Positions 16,013-25,136 are shown, counted from the first letter of the stretch. The stretch: 25,252 bases of DNA from Flavobacteriaceae bacterium (GCA_030625995.1 DAOUPU010000013.1:1-25252); one strand, 5' to 3'. Translations and numbers: made by a program. Notes: generated by a model not told the origin, from the letters alone.

Positions 16013-18823
16013 TTAGTAGAATCCTCGTTTGATAAAATTGTAAATTCTATTTAGATCTAGAGTAATAACATATCTGATTTTTGAAGCGTAATTTGGTAAA
16101 CTTGGTTCAAAACCTATGCTGGATTGAACGGGAAAATAAATTTCCAGAAAATTGTGTATAAAATTAAATCGAATCCCACTGTCATATCTGAAATAGGGAT
16201 TTTGGTTTTTGTTTTTAATAAAACCGGCATCTGCATAGGCCTCTATCCATCTCCATAGACCTATGCTAAAATTTGTTGTTAGCATTCCTTGATTTGCAAA
16301 TTGATTTTCAAATATTGTTTTAAAGCCACCTTCGGCAATAATGAGTTGTTGACTTAAAAATCCGGAAGTCTCTGAGCGGCCCAGGTAGTTGTAGTCAAAT
16401 AAATAATCACTGGGCCTATCTAAGGCAAAACTAAAAAAATCGCTTTCTGTATTGTTAAAAATAAATGTTCCGAAGAATAAGCGAAAATCAATTTGCCTGT
16501 TACTATCAGTAAGCTTTCTATAGCGAAAATCGAAAGAAATTTTACTAAAATCATTAGATAGTTGGAAATCTGCAAAATACCTTAAATCATTAATTATATT
16601 GGGTTGGGAATAGCCATATCTTAAATCAAGTACATTGTATTTGTAAATTTCAGGATTTTCTACTAGATCTGGAATGTCCTTATCCACTATCACATAACGA
16701 GCAAGAAATGATTTACCACCAACATCTCTTAACGATTTTCTTTTAAAATCGATTTGTATAAATGGAGTTAACTTATTAAAAATTAAGCCTTCATTATAGT
16801 GTCCATTACCTCCGGCAATCCCGGCACGATATCTTTGAACAATGCTGTTTTCAGGTAAATGCTGGTAGGCAAAAGAGAAAGAACCGGTTACTGTATTACT
16901 TTTAAATCCATATTTTGGTGTTAATTGAAATAACCATTTTTTCTTAAAGGCCGCTTGGTTATATAAATCAGGTCCCAAAATTATTCCATCGTAGAAATTA
17001 TATTCAAAATATAAGTTGTAAAATATTTGATTATAATTTGGGTCTTCAACATCCTTAAAAAAAGTAAATTTTAACGGTCTGTTGAATAATTTTTTGTCGA
17101 CTTTCTTCCAGTTGTTTCTAAGATTTAATTCAGGATATAAGTATTCGTAATTCAAGGATAATCTGGTAAGATCACCTCTACTCACCGTAATAGATCTGGC
17201 AGAATCAATATTTTCAATCCAATGTTTGAATAAAATAGAATCGTCATCTAATCCATATAAGGCTACTGGAGCGCTGAAATTTCTTTTGTTTTTTATGAAA
17301 ATTTTTAAAGAATCGTCAATTTTTTTAACCTTATTAATAGTATAGTCAATTTTTTTGTTTGTCTTCAGGTAATCATTAAAAAACCAATCTATATTCTTAT
17401 TCGAATTATTATTTAGTATTTTATTAAGGGTTTCGCTATTTGTAATTTGAACTCTGTTATTCGCGTAGAACTCGTTCAAACTGTTCTTAATTAAACTATC
17501 TCCAACAAATTCGTCTAAATACCTCAAACCAAGCCCTGCCTTATATTTATTAACAATTTTTTGATTGAATACCGATAGGGAATCTGAACTGGTACTAAGC
17601 GATTGATCAATGTTTTTTCTCATTGAAAATTGATAAACAAAAGGATATTTTTCATTAAAATCCAGTTTGGCAATATTGTAACGTTTAATGCCCCATACTT
17701 TTGAAATATTGCCAATTGCTTTAATTTCAGGGTAAAATTTATTCACATACTCAATCATTAAAAATGTTTGAATACCATCGGGCACCCAATAATCACTCCG
17801 TTTATTTACAATGATAGTGTTTTCAATATACCTGTTTGTTAGAGCCTTGAACATTTTAATATCCCATTCGAAAACATCCGAAAAGGGAACAAATCTTTTA
17901 GGTAACTGATTAAATCCATAGGCGGGATTTTTGAAATAGGTAACGTCATTTACCAATAGTTTTTTATTAGGGTATTCCCCCAGATATTTCTTAATGAACT
18001 CTAATTGCCTGTTAAGTACTCCTGTTTTGACATTTTCGGTTAAATTTTTGCTTTTTAAATTTGTAATTACATCGAGAGAATCTGTCTTGTAAATGGAAAA
18101 ATTATTTTGTAATTGAATATTCAACTCAATATCTACTCTGTTCTCTCCTTCTAATTGAAAGAGAACATGATCATCCTGAATTTCTACTTTCTCGTTTAGA
18201 TCTGAGTGCAGTGTAAAGCCAATGGGCACCTTAAAATTTATGTTATAATTTGATGGATTCATAAAGATGTCATCCATATTCAAATTACTCATTAATTGCC
18301 ACTTACCATTATATACTGCCGGTGTTAAATACCAGTAACGTAAATTGAAATCATTCAGATTGTAACCGTAATCCGTGAATTTGTCAATAGGGATCTTTAC
18401 AATATAGCTTGCCTTAATGGAGACTGAATCCTTAGGTTTTAATGATTGGTTTAAAATTATTTTTACGATATCTTTGGCATGTTCTAACTCTTCCCATGTT
18501 GTAGATCGACCATATAGTTCTATAGATTGTACCTTCGAAAATCCCCTTTTATCAAGTTTAGCGAAATATAAACTTTTATCGTAATTTTCAATTAATCTTA
18601 TTGATAGTGGGGTATGCCTATCCTTATATGCATTAGACCAATTATGTAAATAGATTGTATCGAGTGAAGATTCTGAGTTGTTGAAATAAATTATTTCCTG
18701 CTCAATTTTTATTTGCTTGGTTTCGGGATATAATTCCGCTTCAATACGGATCTCATTGGTTTGTGAAAATCCGATGAAATAATGTAGAAAGACAATTAAA
18801 CATATGTAATAATTTCTTCGCAA
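16013..18823 (-). CDS. Secreted M1-peptidase-like domain without zinc ligands, fused to a predicted outer-membrane beta-barrel
   Basis: The 936-residue protein starts with a signal peptide (about 1-20, 'YICLIVFLHYFIGFSQ'). Residues 22-240 look like the N-terminal beta domain of M1 (gluzincin) aminopeptidases. Residues 250-485 look like the catalytic helical domain: 'YGFNQLP' at 302-308 stands where GxMEN would be, and 'KALTN' at 326-330 plus D349 in 'WVPDGIQTFL' align with HExxH and the glutamate 18 residues on, with no gap. All three zinc ligands and the catalytic glutamate are therefore replaced. Residues about 575-936 alternate polar and aromatic residues in many strands, contain 'YDGIILGPDLYN' typical of BamA-like barrels, and end in an aromatic residue (Y936). 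It is probably surface-anchored and non-catalytic; its role is unknown. It follows the LOG gene by 30 bp. Confidence 0.75.
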   Translation of the reverse strand: MRRNYYICLIVFLHYFIGFSQTNEIRIEAELYPETKQIKIEQEIIYFNNSESSLDTIYLHNWSNAYKDRHTPLSIRLIENYDKSLYFAKLDKRGFSKVQSIELYGRSTTWEELEHAKDIVKIILNQSLKPKDSVSIKASYIVKIPIDKFTDYGYNLNDFNLRYWYLTPAVYNGKWQLMSNLNMDDIFMNPSNYNINFKVPIGFTLHSDLNEKVEIQDDHVLFQLEGENRVDIELNIQLQNNFSIYKTDSLDVITNLKSKNLTENVKTGVLNRQLEFIKKYLGEYPNKKLLVNDVTYFKNPAYGFNQLPKRFVPFSDVFEWDIKMFKALTNRYIENTIIVNKRSDYWVPDGIQTFLMIEYVNKFYPEIKAIGNISKVWGIKRYNIAKLDFNEKYPFVYQFSMRKNIDQSLSTSSDSLSVFNQKIVNKYKAGLGLRYLDEFVGDSLIKNSLNEFYANNRVQITNSETLNKILNNNSNKNIDWFFNDYLKTNKKIDYTINKVKKIDDSLKIFIKNKRNFSAPVALYGLDDDSILFKHWIENIDSARSITVSRGDLTRLSLNYEYLYPELNLRNNWKKVDKKLFNRPLKFTFFKDVEDPNYNQIFYNLYFEYNFYDGIILGPDLYNQAAFKKKWLFQLTPKYGFKSNTVTGSFSFAYQHLPENSIVQRYRAGIAGGNGHYNEGLIFNKLTPFIQIDFKRKSLRDVGGKSFLARYVIVDKDIPDLVENPEIYKYNVLDLRYGYSQPNIINDLRYFADFQLSNDFSKISFDFRYRKLTDSNRQIDFRLFFGTFIFNNTESDFFSFALDRPSDYLFDYNYLGRSETSGFLSQQLIIAEGGFKTIFENQFANQGMLTTNFSIGLWRWIEAYADAGFIKNKNQNPYFRYDSGIRFNFIHNFLEIYFPVQSSIGFEPSLPNYASKIRYVITLDLNRIYNFIKRGFY

Positions 18824-18853
18824 TTTATGAATATAGTTAAAATGCTTATCCTA

Positions 18854-19564
18854 TTAAAAATTTGGGCTTAGATGATGTTTATTGTAAAAATCGTTTATTA
18901 TTTCAACAACTTCGTCATCCGTGTCGACAATAGAAAACAGATCTATATCCTTCGGACTTGCATTTTTATATTTTTCAAGTAATGTAATTTGTATCCATTC
19001 CAACATGCCACTCCAAAATTCTCTGCCAACCAGGACAATTGGAAATTTTCCAATCTTATTTGTCTGAATAAGCGTTATAGCTTCAAATAGCTCATCAAGC
19101 GTGCCAAAGCCACCTGGCATTGCCACAAATCCTTGAGCATACTTCACAAACATGACCTTTCTGACAAAAAAATAATCAAATTCAAGATTTTTATCTTTAT
19201 CTATATATGGGTTGTCATTTTGTTCAAAAGGCAATTCAATATTCAACCCAACAGAAACTCCACCTCCCCTTTTGGCTCCTTTATTTCCGGCTTCCATAAT
19301 GCCGGGTCCACCTCCGGTTATTACGCCATAACCATTTTGAGTTAATTTAAATGCTATATTCTCAGCAAGTTCGTAGTATTTATCTCCGGGTTTTGTTCTG
19401 GCCGAACCAAATATACTAACACAAGGACCTATCCTACTCAATTTTTCATAACCGTCTACAAACTCACTCATTATCTTAAAAATGGCCCATGAGTCATTGG
19501 TCTTAATTTCGTTCCAGGTTTTTTGTTTCAGCTTTCTTCTTATTTTTTTTTCATTAGATGTCAT
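18854..19564 (-). CDS. LOG-family Rossmann-fold nucleotide phosphoribohydrolase
   Basis: A member of the TIGR00730/LOG family, whose characterised relatives split nucleoside 5'-monophosphates (notably cytokinin ribotides) into base and ribose 5-phosphate. The hallmark motifs are present: 'GGGPGIMEAGNKGA' at 84-97 and 'PGGFGTLDE' at 150-158, with R135 in 'FFVRKVMF' before them. I chose the ATG at 19564, giving 236 residues beginning MTSNEKKIRRKL; an in-frame ATG at 19615 would add 17 residues and practically touch the uvrA stop codon, but its extra sequence does not look like the family. The gene lies 52 bp after uvrA and 30 bp before the M1-like/barrel gene, so all three are probably one transcript. 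The substrate in bacteria of this type is not known. Confidence 0.88.
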   Translation of the reverse strand: MTSNEKKIRRKLKQKTWNEIKTNDSWAIFKIMSEFVDGYEKLSRIGPCVSIFGSARTKPGDKYYELAENIAFKLTQNGYGVITGGGPGIMEAGNKGAKRGGGVSVGLNIELPFEQNDNPYIDKDKNLEFDYFFVRKVMFVKYAQGFVAMPGGFGTLDELFEAITLIQTNKIGKFPIVLVGREFWSGMLEWIQITLLEKYKNASPKDIDLFSIVDTDDEVVEIINDFYNKHHLSPNF

Positions 19565-19616
19565 AGTTATTTTTTTACAGCCTTGTCGCCTATTTTTTAA
19601 CAAGTCATGGGCCAAT

Positions 19617-22454
19617 TTATGAAAATAATTCTTTTTTAAGGAATTTAGCCGTATAACTGATTTTGTTTTTTGTTATTTCTTCAGGAGTGCCAGTACAAAT
19701 TATTGAACCACCTTTGCTACCACCTTCCATACCGATATCAATAATATAATCGCTTAATTTTATAACATCTAAGTTATGTTCAATAATTAACACCGTATTC
19801 CCTTTGTCCGTTAATTTATTTAATACTTTCATTAAGATACTTATATCTTCGAAATGCAATCCGGTTGTAGGCTCATCTAATATATAAAAAGTATTTCCAG
19901 TATCTCTTTTTGATAATTCAGCGGCTAGTTTAATTCTTTGAGCTTCGCCCCCTGAAAGCGTTGTTGATTGCTGACCTAAAGTGATATATCCCAAGCCCAC
20001 ATCATGCATAGTCTTTAGTTTCAGATAAATTTTTGGTATACTCTTGAAAAAGTTCACAGCCTCATCTATGGTCATGTTCAAAACATCGGATATGGATTTT
20101 CCTTTATATCTTATTTCCAGTGTTTCACGAGTAAAACGCTTTCCTTGACAGGTTTCACATTCAACTTCAACATCGGGTAGAAAGTTCATCTCTATTACTC
20201 TAACTCCCCCACCTTTACAGGTCTCACATCTTCCATCTTTTACATTAAATGAAAATCTTCCCGGTTTATAGCCTCTAATTAGAGATTCCGGAGTTTTTGC
20301 AAATAAATTACGAATTTCACTGAAAGCACCTGTGTAAGTGGCTGGATTTGAACGAGGTGTTCTTCCAATAGGAGTTTGATTAATATCAATAACTTTATCG
20401 ATATATTTTAAGCCTTTAACAGATTTATAGGGTAGAGGTTTTTTAACTGCTCTATATATATGCTGATTTAAAATTGGGTACAACGTTTCATTGATCAAAG
20501 TGGATTTTCCACTGCCGGATACACCAGTGACACAAATTAATGTACCTAGCGGAACTCTTAAGGTAACATTCTTTAAATTATGCCCTGTCGCTCCGTATAA
20601 TATAATTTCCTTCCCATTTCCTTTTCTCCTTTTCTTAGGAATTTCAAAAGATTTTAAGCCGTTCAAATATGCAGCGGTCAGGGTTTTCCCTTCCAACAAT
20701 TCCTCAGGTGTGCCTTTACTGATTATTTCTCCTCCGTGTTTGCCGGCCTCCGGACCTATATCTATCACGTAGTCTGCGGTTACCATCATATCTTTATCAT
20801 GTTCTACCACTAAAATGGAGTTACCCATATCTCTTAATCTTTTTAAAGATTCAATTAGTTTATGGTTATCTCGCTGATGTAACCCTATGCTTGGTTCATC
20901 CAAAATATAAAGCACACCAACCAATTTTGAGCCTATCTGTGTTGCCAAACGGATCCGTTGGGCCTCTCCACCCGATAAAGTTTTGGAACCTCTGTTTAAA
21001 GCTAAATAGTCAAGCCCAACATCCAATATAAATTGAATTCTGGTCCTAATTTCTTTTATTATTTCTGAGCCAATTTTTAGTTGTGTTTCTGATAGATCCT
21101 CCTTGATATTTGCGAACCACTCTGAAAGTTGAGCAATGTCCATTTTAGATAGATCTGCTATAGAGTCTTGATTTATCTTAAAATGAAGTGCCTCTTTTTT
21201 CAATCTGTTTCCATCACAAACAGGACAATTGATTTCATCCATAAACCCTTTGGCCCATCTTTTAATTGAACTGGACTGACTTTCAGCGAATTGATTCAAT
21301 ATGAAGTTATTAATTCCCTCAAAGTCTATTTCATAGCTTCTTGAGAGCCCTAACTCTTTCGATTCAATCTCAAATTTTTCATTTCCTCCATTCAATATAA
21401 CGGCCAAGGCTTCTTCAGGAATAGTTTTGATAGGATCAGAAAGAGAGAATGCATACTTTTCGGAAATATAATTTAACTGTTTGAAAATCCAAGAACTCTT
21501 TTCTTCTCCTAATGGAGCTATTGCTCCGTTTTTTATGGATAAATTATTGTCAGGAATTATTTTATCTATATTTATTTCATACACTTTCCCCAGGCCGTTA
21601 CAATTTTCACAGGCTCCTTTTGGGGAATTAAATGAAAAGGAATTGGGTTCGGGTTTGGGATAAGAAATTCCTGTTGTTGGACACATTAAATTTCTACTAA
21701 AATATCTCGGTTTTTCATTTATTTCTTGATCAGCAGGTAGCACCATTAAGGTCTCATCACCATGGTACATTGCTGTTATGATACTTTCACTTAATCGCTT
21801 GTCGGTCTTTTCATCAATCAATAATCTATCAATAACAATTTCGATATCATGTGTTTTGTACCGGTCCAATTGCATGCCTCTTTCAATTTCTCTGACCTCG
21901 CCATCTACACGGACCCTCAGAAATCCTTGTTTCGAAATATGCTGAAATAATTCTCTATAATGGCCCTTTCGAGATTTAATAACCGGAGCCAGAATGATTA
22001 TTTTTTTATTTAGAAAATCTTTTAGTATAAGATCCTTTATTTGATCATCATTGTAACTGATCATTCTTTCCTCTGTATTATAGGAATATGCCTCAGCAAT
22101 TCTGGCAAATAACAATCTTAAAAAATCATATATCTCTGTAATGGTTCCAACCGTTGACCTTGGACTCTTGCTGGTGGTTTTCTGTTCTATCGCAATAACA
22201 GGAGATAATCCTTCTATTTTATCTACATCCGGTCTTTCTAATCCTCCTAAAAATTGCCTGGCATAGGCAGAGAAAGTTTCAATATACCTCCTTTGTCCCT
22301 CTGCGTAGATGGTGTCAAATGCCAATGATGATTTACCACTGCCACTTAAACCGGTTATCACCACTAGTTTTTCTCGTGGAATTCTAACATCTATGTTTTT
22401 TAAGTTATGTACTCGAGCTCCTAAGACTTCAATATACTCTTGTTCTTTCGACAT
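19617..22454 (-). CDS. uvrA: Excinuclease ABC subunit A
   Basis: UvrA is the damage-recognition ATPase of nucleotide excision repair; it loads UvrB at DNA lesions. The 945 residues match the family. Walker A motifs are GLSGSGKS (35-42) and GVSGSGKS (644-651); ABC signatures are LSGGEAQRIRLA (493-504) and LSGGEAQRIKLA (833-844); the two Walker B regions are 'LYILDEPSIGLH' (515-526) and 'FYILDEPTTGLH' (856-867). The second zinc module, needed for DNA binding, is intact (C743, C746, C766, C769). The first is altered: the pair before the loop reads C258-P-T-T instead of CPxC, while C282 and C285 remain. A separate CPVC is at 410-413. The gene is the first of the uvrA, LOG, M1-like/barrel run. Confidence 0.97.
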   Translation of the reverse strand: MSKEQEYIEVLGARVHNLKNIDVRIPREKLVVITGLSGSGKSSLAFDTIYAEGQRRYIETFSAYARQFLGGLERPDVDKIEGLSPVIAIEQKTTSKSPRSTVGTITEIYDFLRLLFARIAEAYSYNTEERMISYNDDQIKDLILKDFLNKKIIILAPVIKSRKGHYRELFQHISKQGFLRVRVDGEVREIERGMQLDRYKTHDIEIVIDRLLIDEKTDKRLSESIITAMYHGDETLMVLPADQEINEKPRYFSRNLMCPTTGISYPKPEPNSFSFNSPKGACENCNGLGKVYEINIDKIIPDNNLSIKNGAIAPLGEEKSSWIFKQLNYISEKYAFSLSDPIKTIPEEALAVILNGGNEKFEIESKELGLSRSYEIDFEGINNFILNQFAESQSSSIKRWAKGFMDEINCPVCDGNRLKKEALHFKINQDSIADLSKMDIAQLSEWFANIKEDLSETQLKIGSEIIKEIRTRIQFILDVGLDYLALNRGSKTLSGGEAQRIRLATQIGSKLVGVLYILDEPSIGLHQRDNHKLIESLKRLRDMGNSILVVEHDKDMMVTADYVIDIGPEAGKHGGEIISKGTPEELLEGKTLTAAYLNGLKSFEIPKKRRKGNGKEIILYGATGHNLKNVTLRVPLGTLICVTGVSGSGKSTLINETLYPILNQHIYRAVKKPLPYKSVKGLKYIDKVIDINQTPIGRTPRSNPATYTGAFSEIRNLFAKTPESLIRGYKPGRFSFNVKDGRCETCKGGGVRVIEMNFLPDVEVECETCQGKRFTRETLEIRYKGKSISDVLNMTIDEAVNFFKSIPKIYLKLKTMHDVGLGYITLGQQSTTLSGGEAQRIKLAAELSKRDTGNTFYILDEPTTGLHFEDISILMKVLNKLTDKGNTVLIIEHNLDVIKLSDYIIDIGMEGGSKGGSIICTGTPEEITKNKISYTAKFLKKELFS

Positions 22455-22477
22455 CTAATTCTGAAAAATTAAAACTT

Positions 22478-22485
22478 CAAAAATA
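22478..22485 (-). promoter_or_regulatory. -7 box upstream of uvrA
   Basis: TATTTTTG on the minus strand matches TAnnTTTG and would start the transcript about 17 nt before the uvrA ATG at 22454. No TTG is seen at -33. No LexA-like palindrome is evident around it. Confidence 0.4.
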
Positions 22486-22666
22486 GATAAATGATTTTAG
22501 TTTAAACTATTAATTGAAATGATATTTTGTCTTTAAAAAGAATGTAAGATAGCTTTGTTTAATTTATATTTTCAGTGTGAAAAATATTATATAGCAACAT
22601 AAAGATCATCTGGAGATAAATTTATTTTAAAATTTAGGTTTACAAAAATACATTTTCCTATTTGAG

Positions 22667-22706
22667 GGGTATACCCATGAATTTCTCAATTTCATAAAAA
22701 ATTGAG
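22667..22706. promoter_or_regulatory. Palindrome and hairpin in the uvrA/PspC gap
   Basis: GGGTATACCC is a perfect 10-bp palindrome, and 9 bp further CTCAATTT pairs with AAATTGAG across a 6-nt loop; the stem can be extended by three more pairs including one G-T. No T-run follows on either strand, so this is not a terminator. An operator or a structured leader is possible. Confidence 0.4.
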
Positions 22707-22815
22707 GAATATGGATTATCATTTAAAAAATATCAAATCCAGTGCAGTTAAATATCTTTCAACTTTCAACCTAACTTTTGACTTTATTTTATAAATTGCG
22801 TTTAAATTGTTGGTA

Positions 22816-23043
22816 ATGAAATTCATTGATTCCATAAGACATTATTTTGAGATGAGAGGCTTTGATGTCTCTTCAAGATTTGCTGATAAATTAGGAATTA
22901 GAACAACAAATGTTCGGTTGTTCTTTATTTATATTTCCTTCTTTACTGTAGGTTTATCCTTTGGATTATATTTAACCTTGGCGTTTTTGTTACGCCTAAA
23001 GGATATGATATACACCAAAAGAAGTTCTGTTTTCGATCTTTAA
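22816..23043 (+). CDS. Short PspC-domain-like membrane protein
   Basis: From the ATG at 22816 the protein has 75 residues (a TTG at 22807 would add three). It begins MKFIDSIRHYFEMRGFDVSSRFADKL..., has 'LGIRTTNVRLFFIYISF' leading into a single long hydrophobic stretch (about 32-58), and ends in a short basic tail 'DMIYTKRSSVFDL'. This is the form of the small PspC-family proteins of Flavobacteriia. PspC in other bacteria senses membrane stress, but these short versions lack the rest of the Psp system and their job is not established. It lies 30 bp before the potassium-channel gene on the same strand. Confidence 0.8.
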   Translation: MKFIDSIRHYFEMRGFDVSSRFADKLGIRTTNVRLFFIYISFFTVGLSFGLYLTLAFLLRLKDMIYTKRSSVFDL

Positions 23044-23073
23044 TTGGCTATTGAATAAAGAGGATAGGTATAA

Positions 23074-24084
23074 ATGGCAAAAACTCAGTTTATAAGATCG
23101 AAAATATACAGGGCCTTGCTTTTGTTGTTCGCAATACTGGTAATGGGGTCGTTAGGGTATATGATGATTGAGAAGTATGACTTTGTCGATGCTCTTTATA
23201 TGACGGTAATTACCATATCAACAGTTGGTTTTAAAGAAGCCAACCCACTTGATTTTCAAGGCAAAATATTTACGATAATTCTTATTTTTACAAGTGTAGG
23301 AATTTATGCATATATACTATCGGTGATCACCGATTATATTTCTAATAGCAAACTAATGGAAGAATTAAAAACTAAAAAAGTGCTTCAAAAAATCGATAAA
23401 CTTAAAGATCATACAATTGTTTGTGGTTATGGAAGGAATGGTAAACAAGCCTTAGCAAAACTTGGCTATTATAACAGACCCTGTGTTATTATTGAAAATG
23501 ACGCGGAAATTTTCAGGGAGATTGAATTGGAAAGCAATGTTTTATGCGTAAAGGGAGATGCCACTGATGATGAAGTTTTGAAAAAAGCAGGAATTGGAGG
23601 TGCGGCAAGTTTGATCGCAACTTTACCTTCCGACGCCAATAATTTATATGTTGTTCTTTCTGCACGCCAATTGAATAAAAAATGCATAATAGTTAGTAGA
23701 GCCTCTAATGATTCTTCCTATAGTAAATTAAAGATCGCTGGGGCAGATAACGTAATTATGCCAGATAAACTTGGCGGATCACATATGGCATCTCTGATCG
23801 TTACACCGGATATTATGGAATTTATTGACAGACTTTCCATCGAAGGAAAAAGCGCGACTAATTTGGAAGAAATTCTTATAGAAGACCTGCCACAGGAATA
23901 TCAATCAATGTCTATTTTAGATTTGGATCTGAGGAAGAAAACGGGATGTAATGTGGTTGCGTTCATAACACCTGAAAAGGAATATGTTATAAATCCTGAG
24001 GTGAATACGAAGTTAGTTCCTCGTTCTAAAATTATTGTCTTAGGGAAACCCGAACAGATTGAAAAACTCAATAAAGTTTTTTAA
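23074..24084 (+). CDS. Potassium channel with RCK (TrkA-N/TrkA-C) domains
   Basis: The 336-residue protein has two membrane helices (about 11-31 and 65-88) around a pore helix and the selectivity filter 'TISTVGF' (47-53; TVGF instead of TVGY). After a charged linker comes a TrkA-N Rossmann domain (about 112-235) with the intact nucleotide motif 'CGYGRNGKQ' (117-125) and acidic E141 at the end of the second strand, which favours NAD(H) over NADP. A TrkA-C domain follows (about 255-336). This is the layout of MthK-type ligand-gated K+ channels, which act as tetramers in the inner membrane. The stop codon is followed after one base by the TTG start of the next gene, so the two are translationally close. 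Confidence 0.92.
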   Translation: MAKTQFIRSKIYRALLLLFAILVMGSLGYMMIEKYDFVDALYMTVITISTVGFKEANPLDFQGKIFTIILIFTSVGIYAYILSVITDYISNSKLMEELKTKKVLQKIDKLKDHTIVCGYGRNGKQALAKLGYYNRPCVIIENDAEIFREIELESNVLCVKGDATDDEVLKKAGIGGAASLIATLPSDANNLYVVLSARQLNKKCIIVSRASNDSSYSKLKIAGADNVIMPDKLGGSHMASLIVTPDIMEFIDRLSIEGKSATNLEEILIEDLPQEYQSMSILDLDLRKKTGCNVVAFITPEKEYVINPEVNTKLVPRSKIIVLGKPEQIEKLNKVF

Positions 24085-24085
24085 G

Positions 24086-24997
24086 TTGGATAAAATTATT
24101 ATAACAGGTAGCAATGGATTATTAGGCCAAAAACTGGTAAAACTTTTTTTGTCTAAGAACGATTGTGAAATACACGCTTTTTCCAGAGGGGAAAATCGAA
24201 TGACGAATACTGATGGCTATACTTATTATAATATAGATATAACCGAAAAAGAAAATCTTGAGCAACTCGTAAATAAAATCCAACCACGATATATTATTAA
24301 TACAGCAGCGATGACCAATGTGGATGCATGTGAATTGCAGCAGTTGGAGTGTGATTTAATAAATGTTGAAGTGGTTGACACCTTAGTAAGGCTTTGTGAG
24401 ATAAACAATATTCATTTAATTCACCTTTCAACCGATTTTGTTTTTGACGGGCAAAAAAACGGAATTTATACGGAAGAGGACAGTCCTAATCCAATAAGTC
24501 ATTATGGATTATCAAAAGTAAGATCGGAAAAAATTATTCTTTCAGCAGATATCAAATACACCATCTTACGTACAGTACTGGTATACGGCCTGGTTGATAG
24601 AAAGGATAGAAGTAATATTGTACTTTGGGTAAAAAAGTCCTTAGAAGATAAAATGCAGATTAATGTTGTTACGGATCAGTTTCGTATGCCGACTTATGCA
24701 GAAGACCTGGCAGAAGCTTGTTATCTTTCTATTAAAAATAAAGCCGTCGGTATTTATAATGTGTCTAGTAATGAATTAATGAGTATATATGATATTGCCT
24801 TGGAAATTGCAGACACCTTTGATTTGGATGCAAGTTATATCAATCCAATTGAAACTTCTGCCTTAAATTTAGCGGCAAAAAGACCATTTAGAACTGAATT
24901 TGATTTAAAAAAGTCAATAAGGCTATTAAGTTTGCCGTCCTATTCATTTAAAGAAAGGTTGCAAGTTTTTAAAAATCAACTTTCTATGTTTGAATAG
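24086..24997 (+). CDS. RmlD-like SDR family sugar reductase
   Basis: This 303-residue protein is an extended short-chain dehydrogenase of the dTDP-4-dehydrorhamnose reductase type. It has the cofactor motif 'TGSNGLLGQ' (7-15), 'STDFVFDG' (115-122) and the catalytic Y140-x3-K144 in 'HYGLSKVRSE'. The first in-frame ATG lies after the cofactor motif, so the start must be non-ATG: I chose TTG at 24086, one base after the channel's stop codon, giving MDKIIITGSNG; a TTG at 24059 would add nine residues with little family character. RmlD makes dTDP-rhamnose, but this gene stands alone without rmlA, rmlB or rmlC, so its substrate could be another nucleotide sugar, or it may be a MAT2B-like relative. 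Confidence 0.88.
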   Translation: MDKIIITGSNGLLGQKLVKLFLSKNDCEIHAFSRGENRMTNTDGYTYYNIDITEKENLEQLVNKIQPRYIINTAAMTNVDACELQQLECDLINVEVVDTLVRLCEINNIHLIHLSTDFVFDGQKNGIYTEEDSPNPISHYGLSKVRSEKIILSADIKYTILRTVLVYGLVDRKDRSNIVLWVKKSLEDKMQINVVTDQFRMPTYAEDLAEACYLSIKNKAVGIYNVSSNELMSIYDIALEIADTFDLDASYINPIETSALNLAAKRPFRTEFDLKKSIRLLSLPSYSFKERLQVFKNQLSMFE

Positions 24998-25085
24998 TCT
25001 TCCCAGTCCATATTACTTCTCATTTTGTTAATAACTTTGTCTTCATTTTTATTTTGTATTATATCAATTTATACTACATTTGCTG

Positions 25086-25102
25086 TCCCAAAAATATTGG
25101 GA
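25086..25102. other. Hairpin TCCCAA/TTGGGA
   Basis: A perfect 6-bp inverted repeat with loop AAATA lies 89 bp after the reductase stop codon. It is not followed by T residues, so a terminator role is doubtful. Confidence 0.3.
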
Positions 25103-25136
25103 ACAAAGTAGCACTCTTTGACAAACTGGAATTGGG

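Larger units (their letters stand above)
22455..22815. other. Divergent intergenic region between uvrA and the PspC-like gene
   Basis: This stretch of about 360 bp is AT-rich and holds no convincing gene. It contains a -7 box for uvrA, a perfect palindrome GGGTATACCC (22667-22676) and a hairpin (22685-22706). The promoter of the plus-strand genes is not clear: TATCTTTC and TAACTTTTG near 22752-22775 are each one step off the consensus. Confidence 0.6.

Noticed and set aside
19484..19614. TGGCCCATGA present on opposite strands about 120 bp apart
   Set aside because: One copy codes for conserved residues of the LOG protein and the other lies at the uvrA/LOG junction; no further structure supports a functional repeat.
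25032..25039. TAACTTTG as a promoter
   Set aside because: It has no -33 element and no gene start nearby; single -7 matches are expected by chance in such AT-rich DNA.
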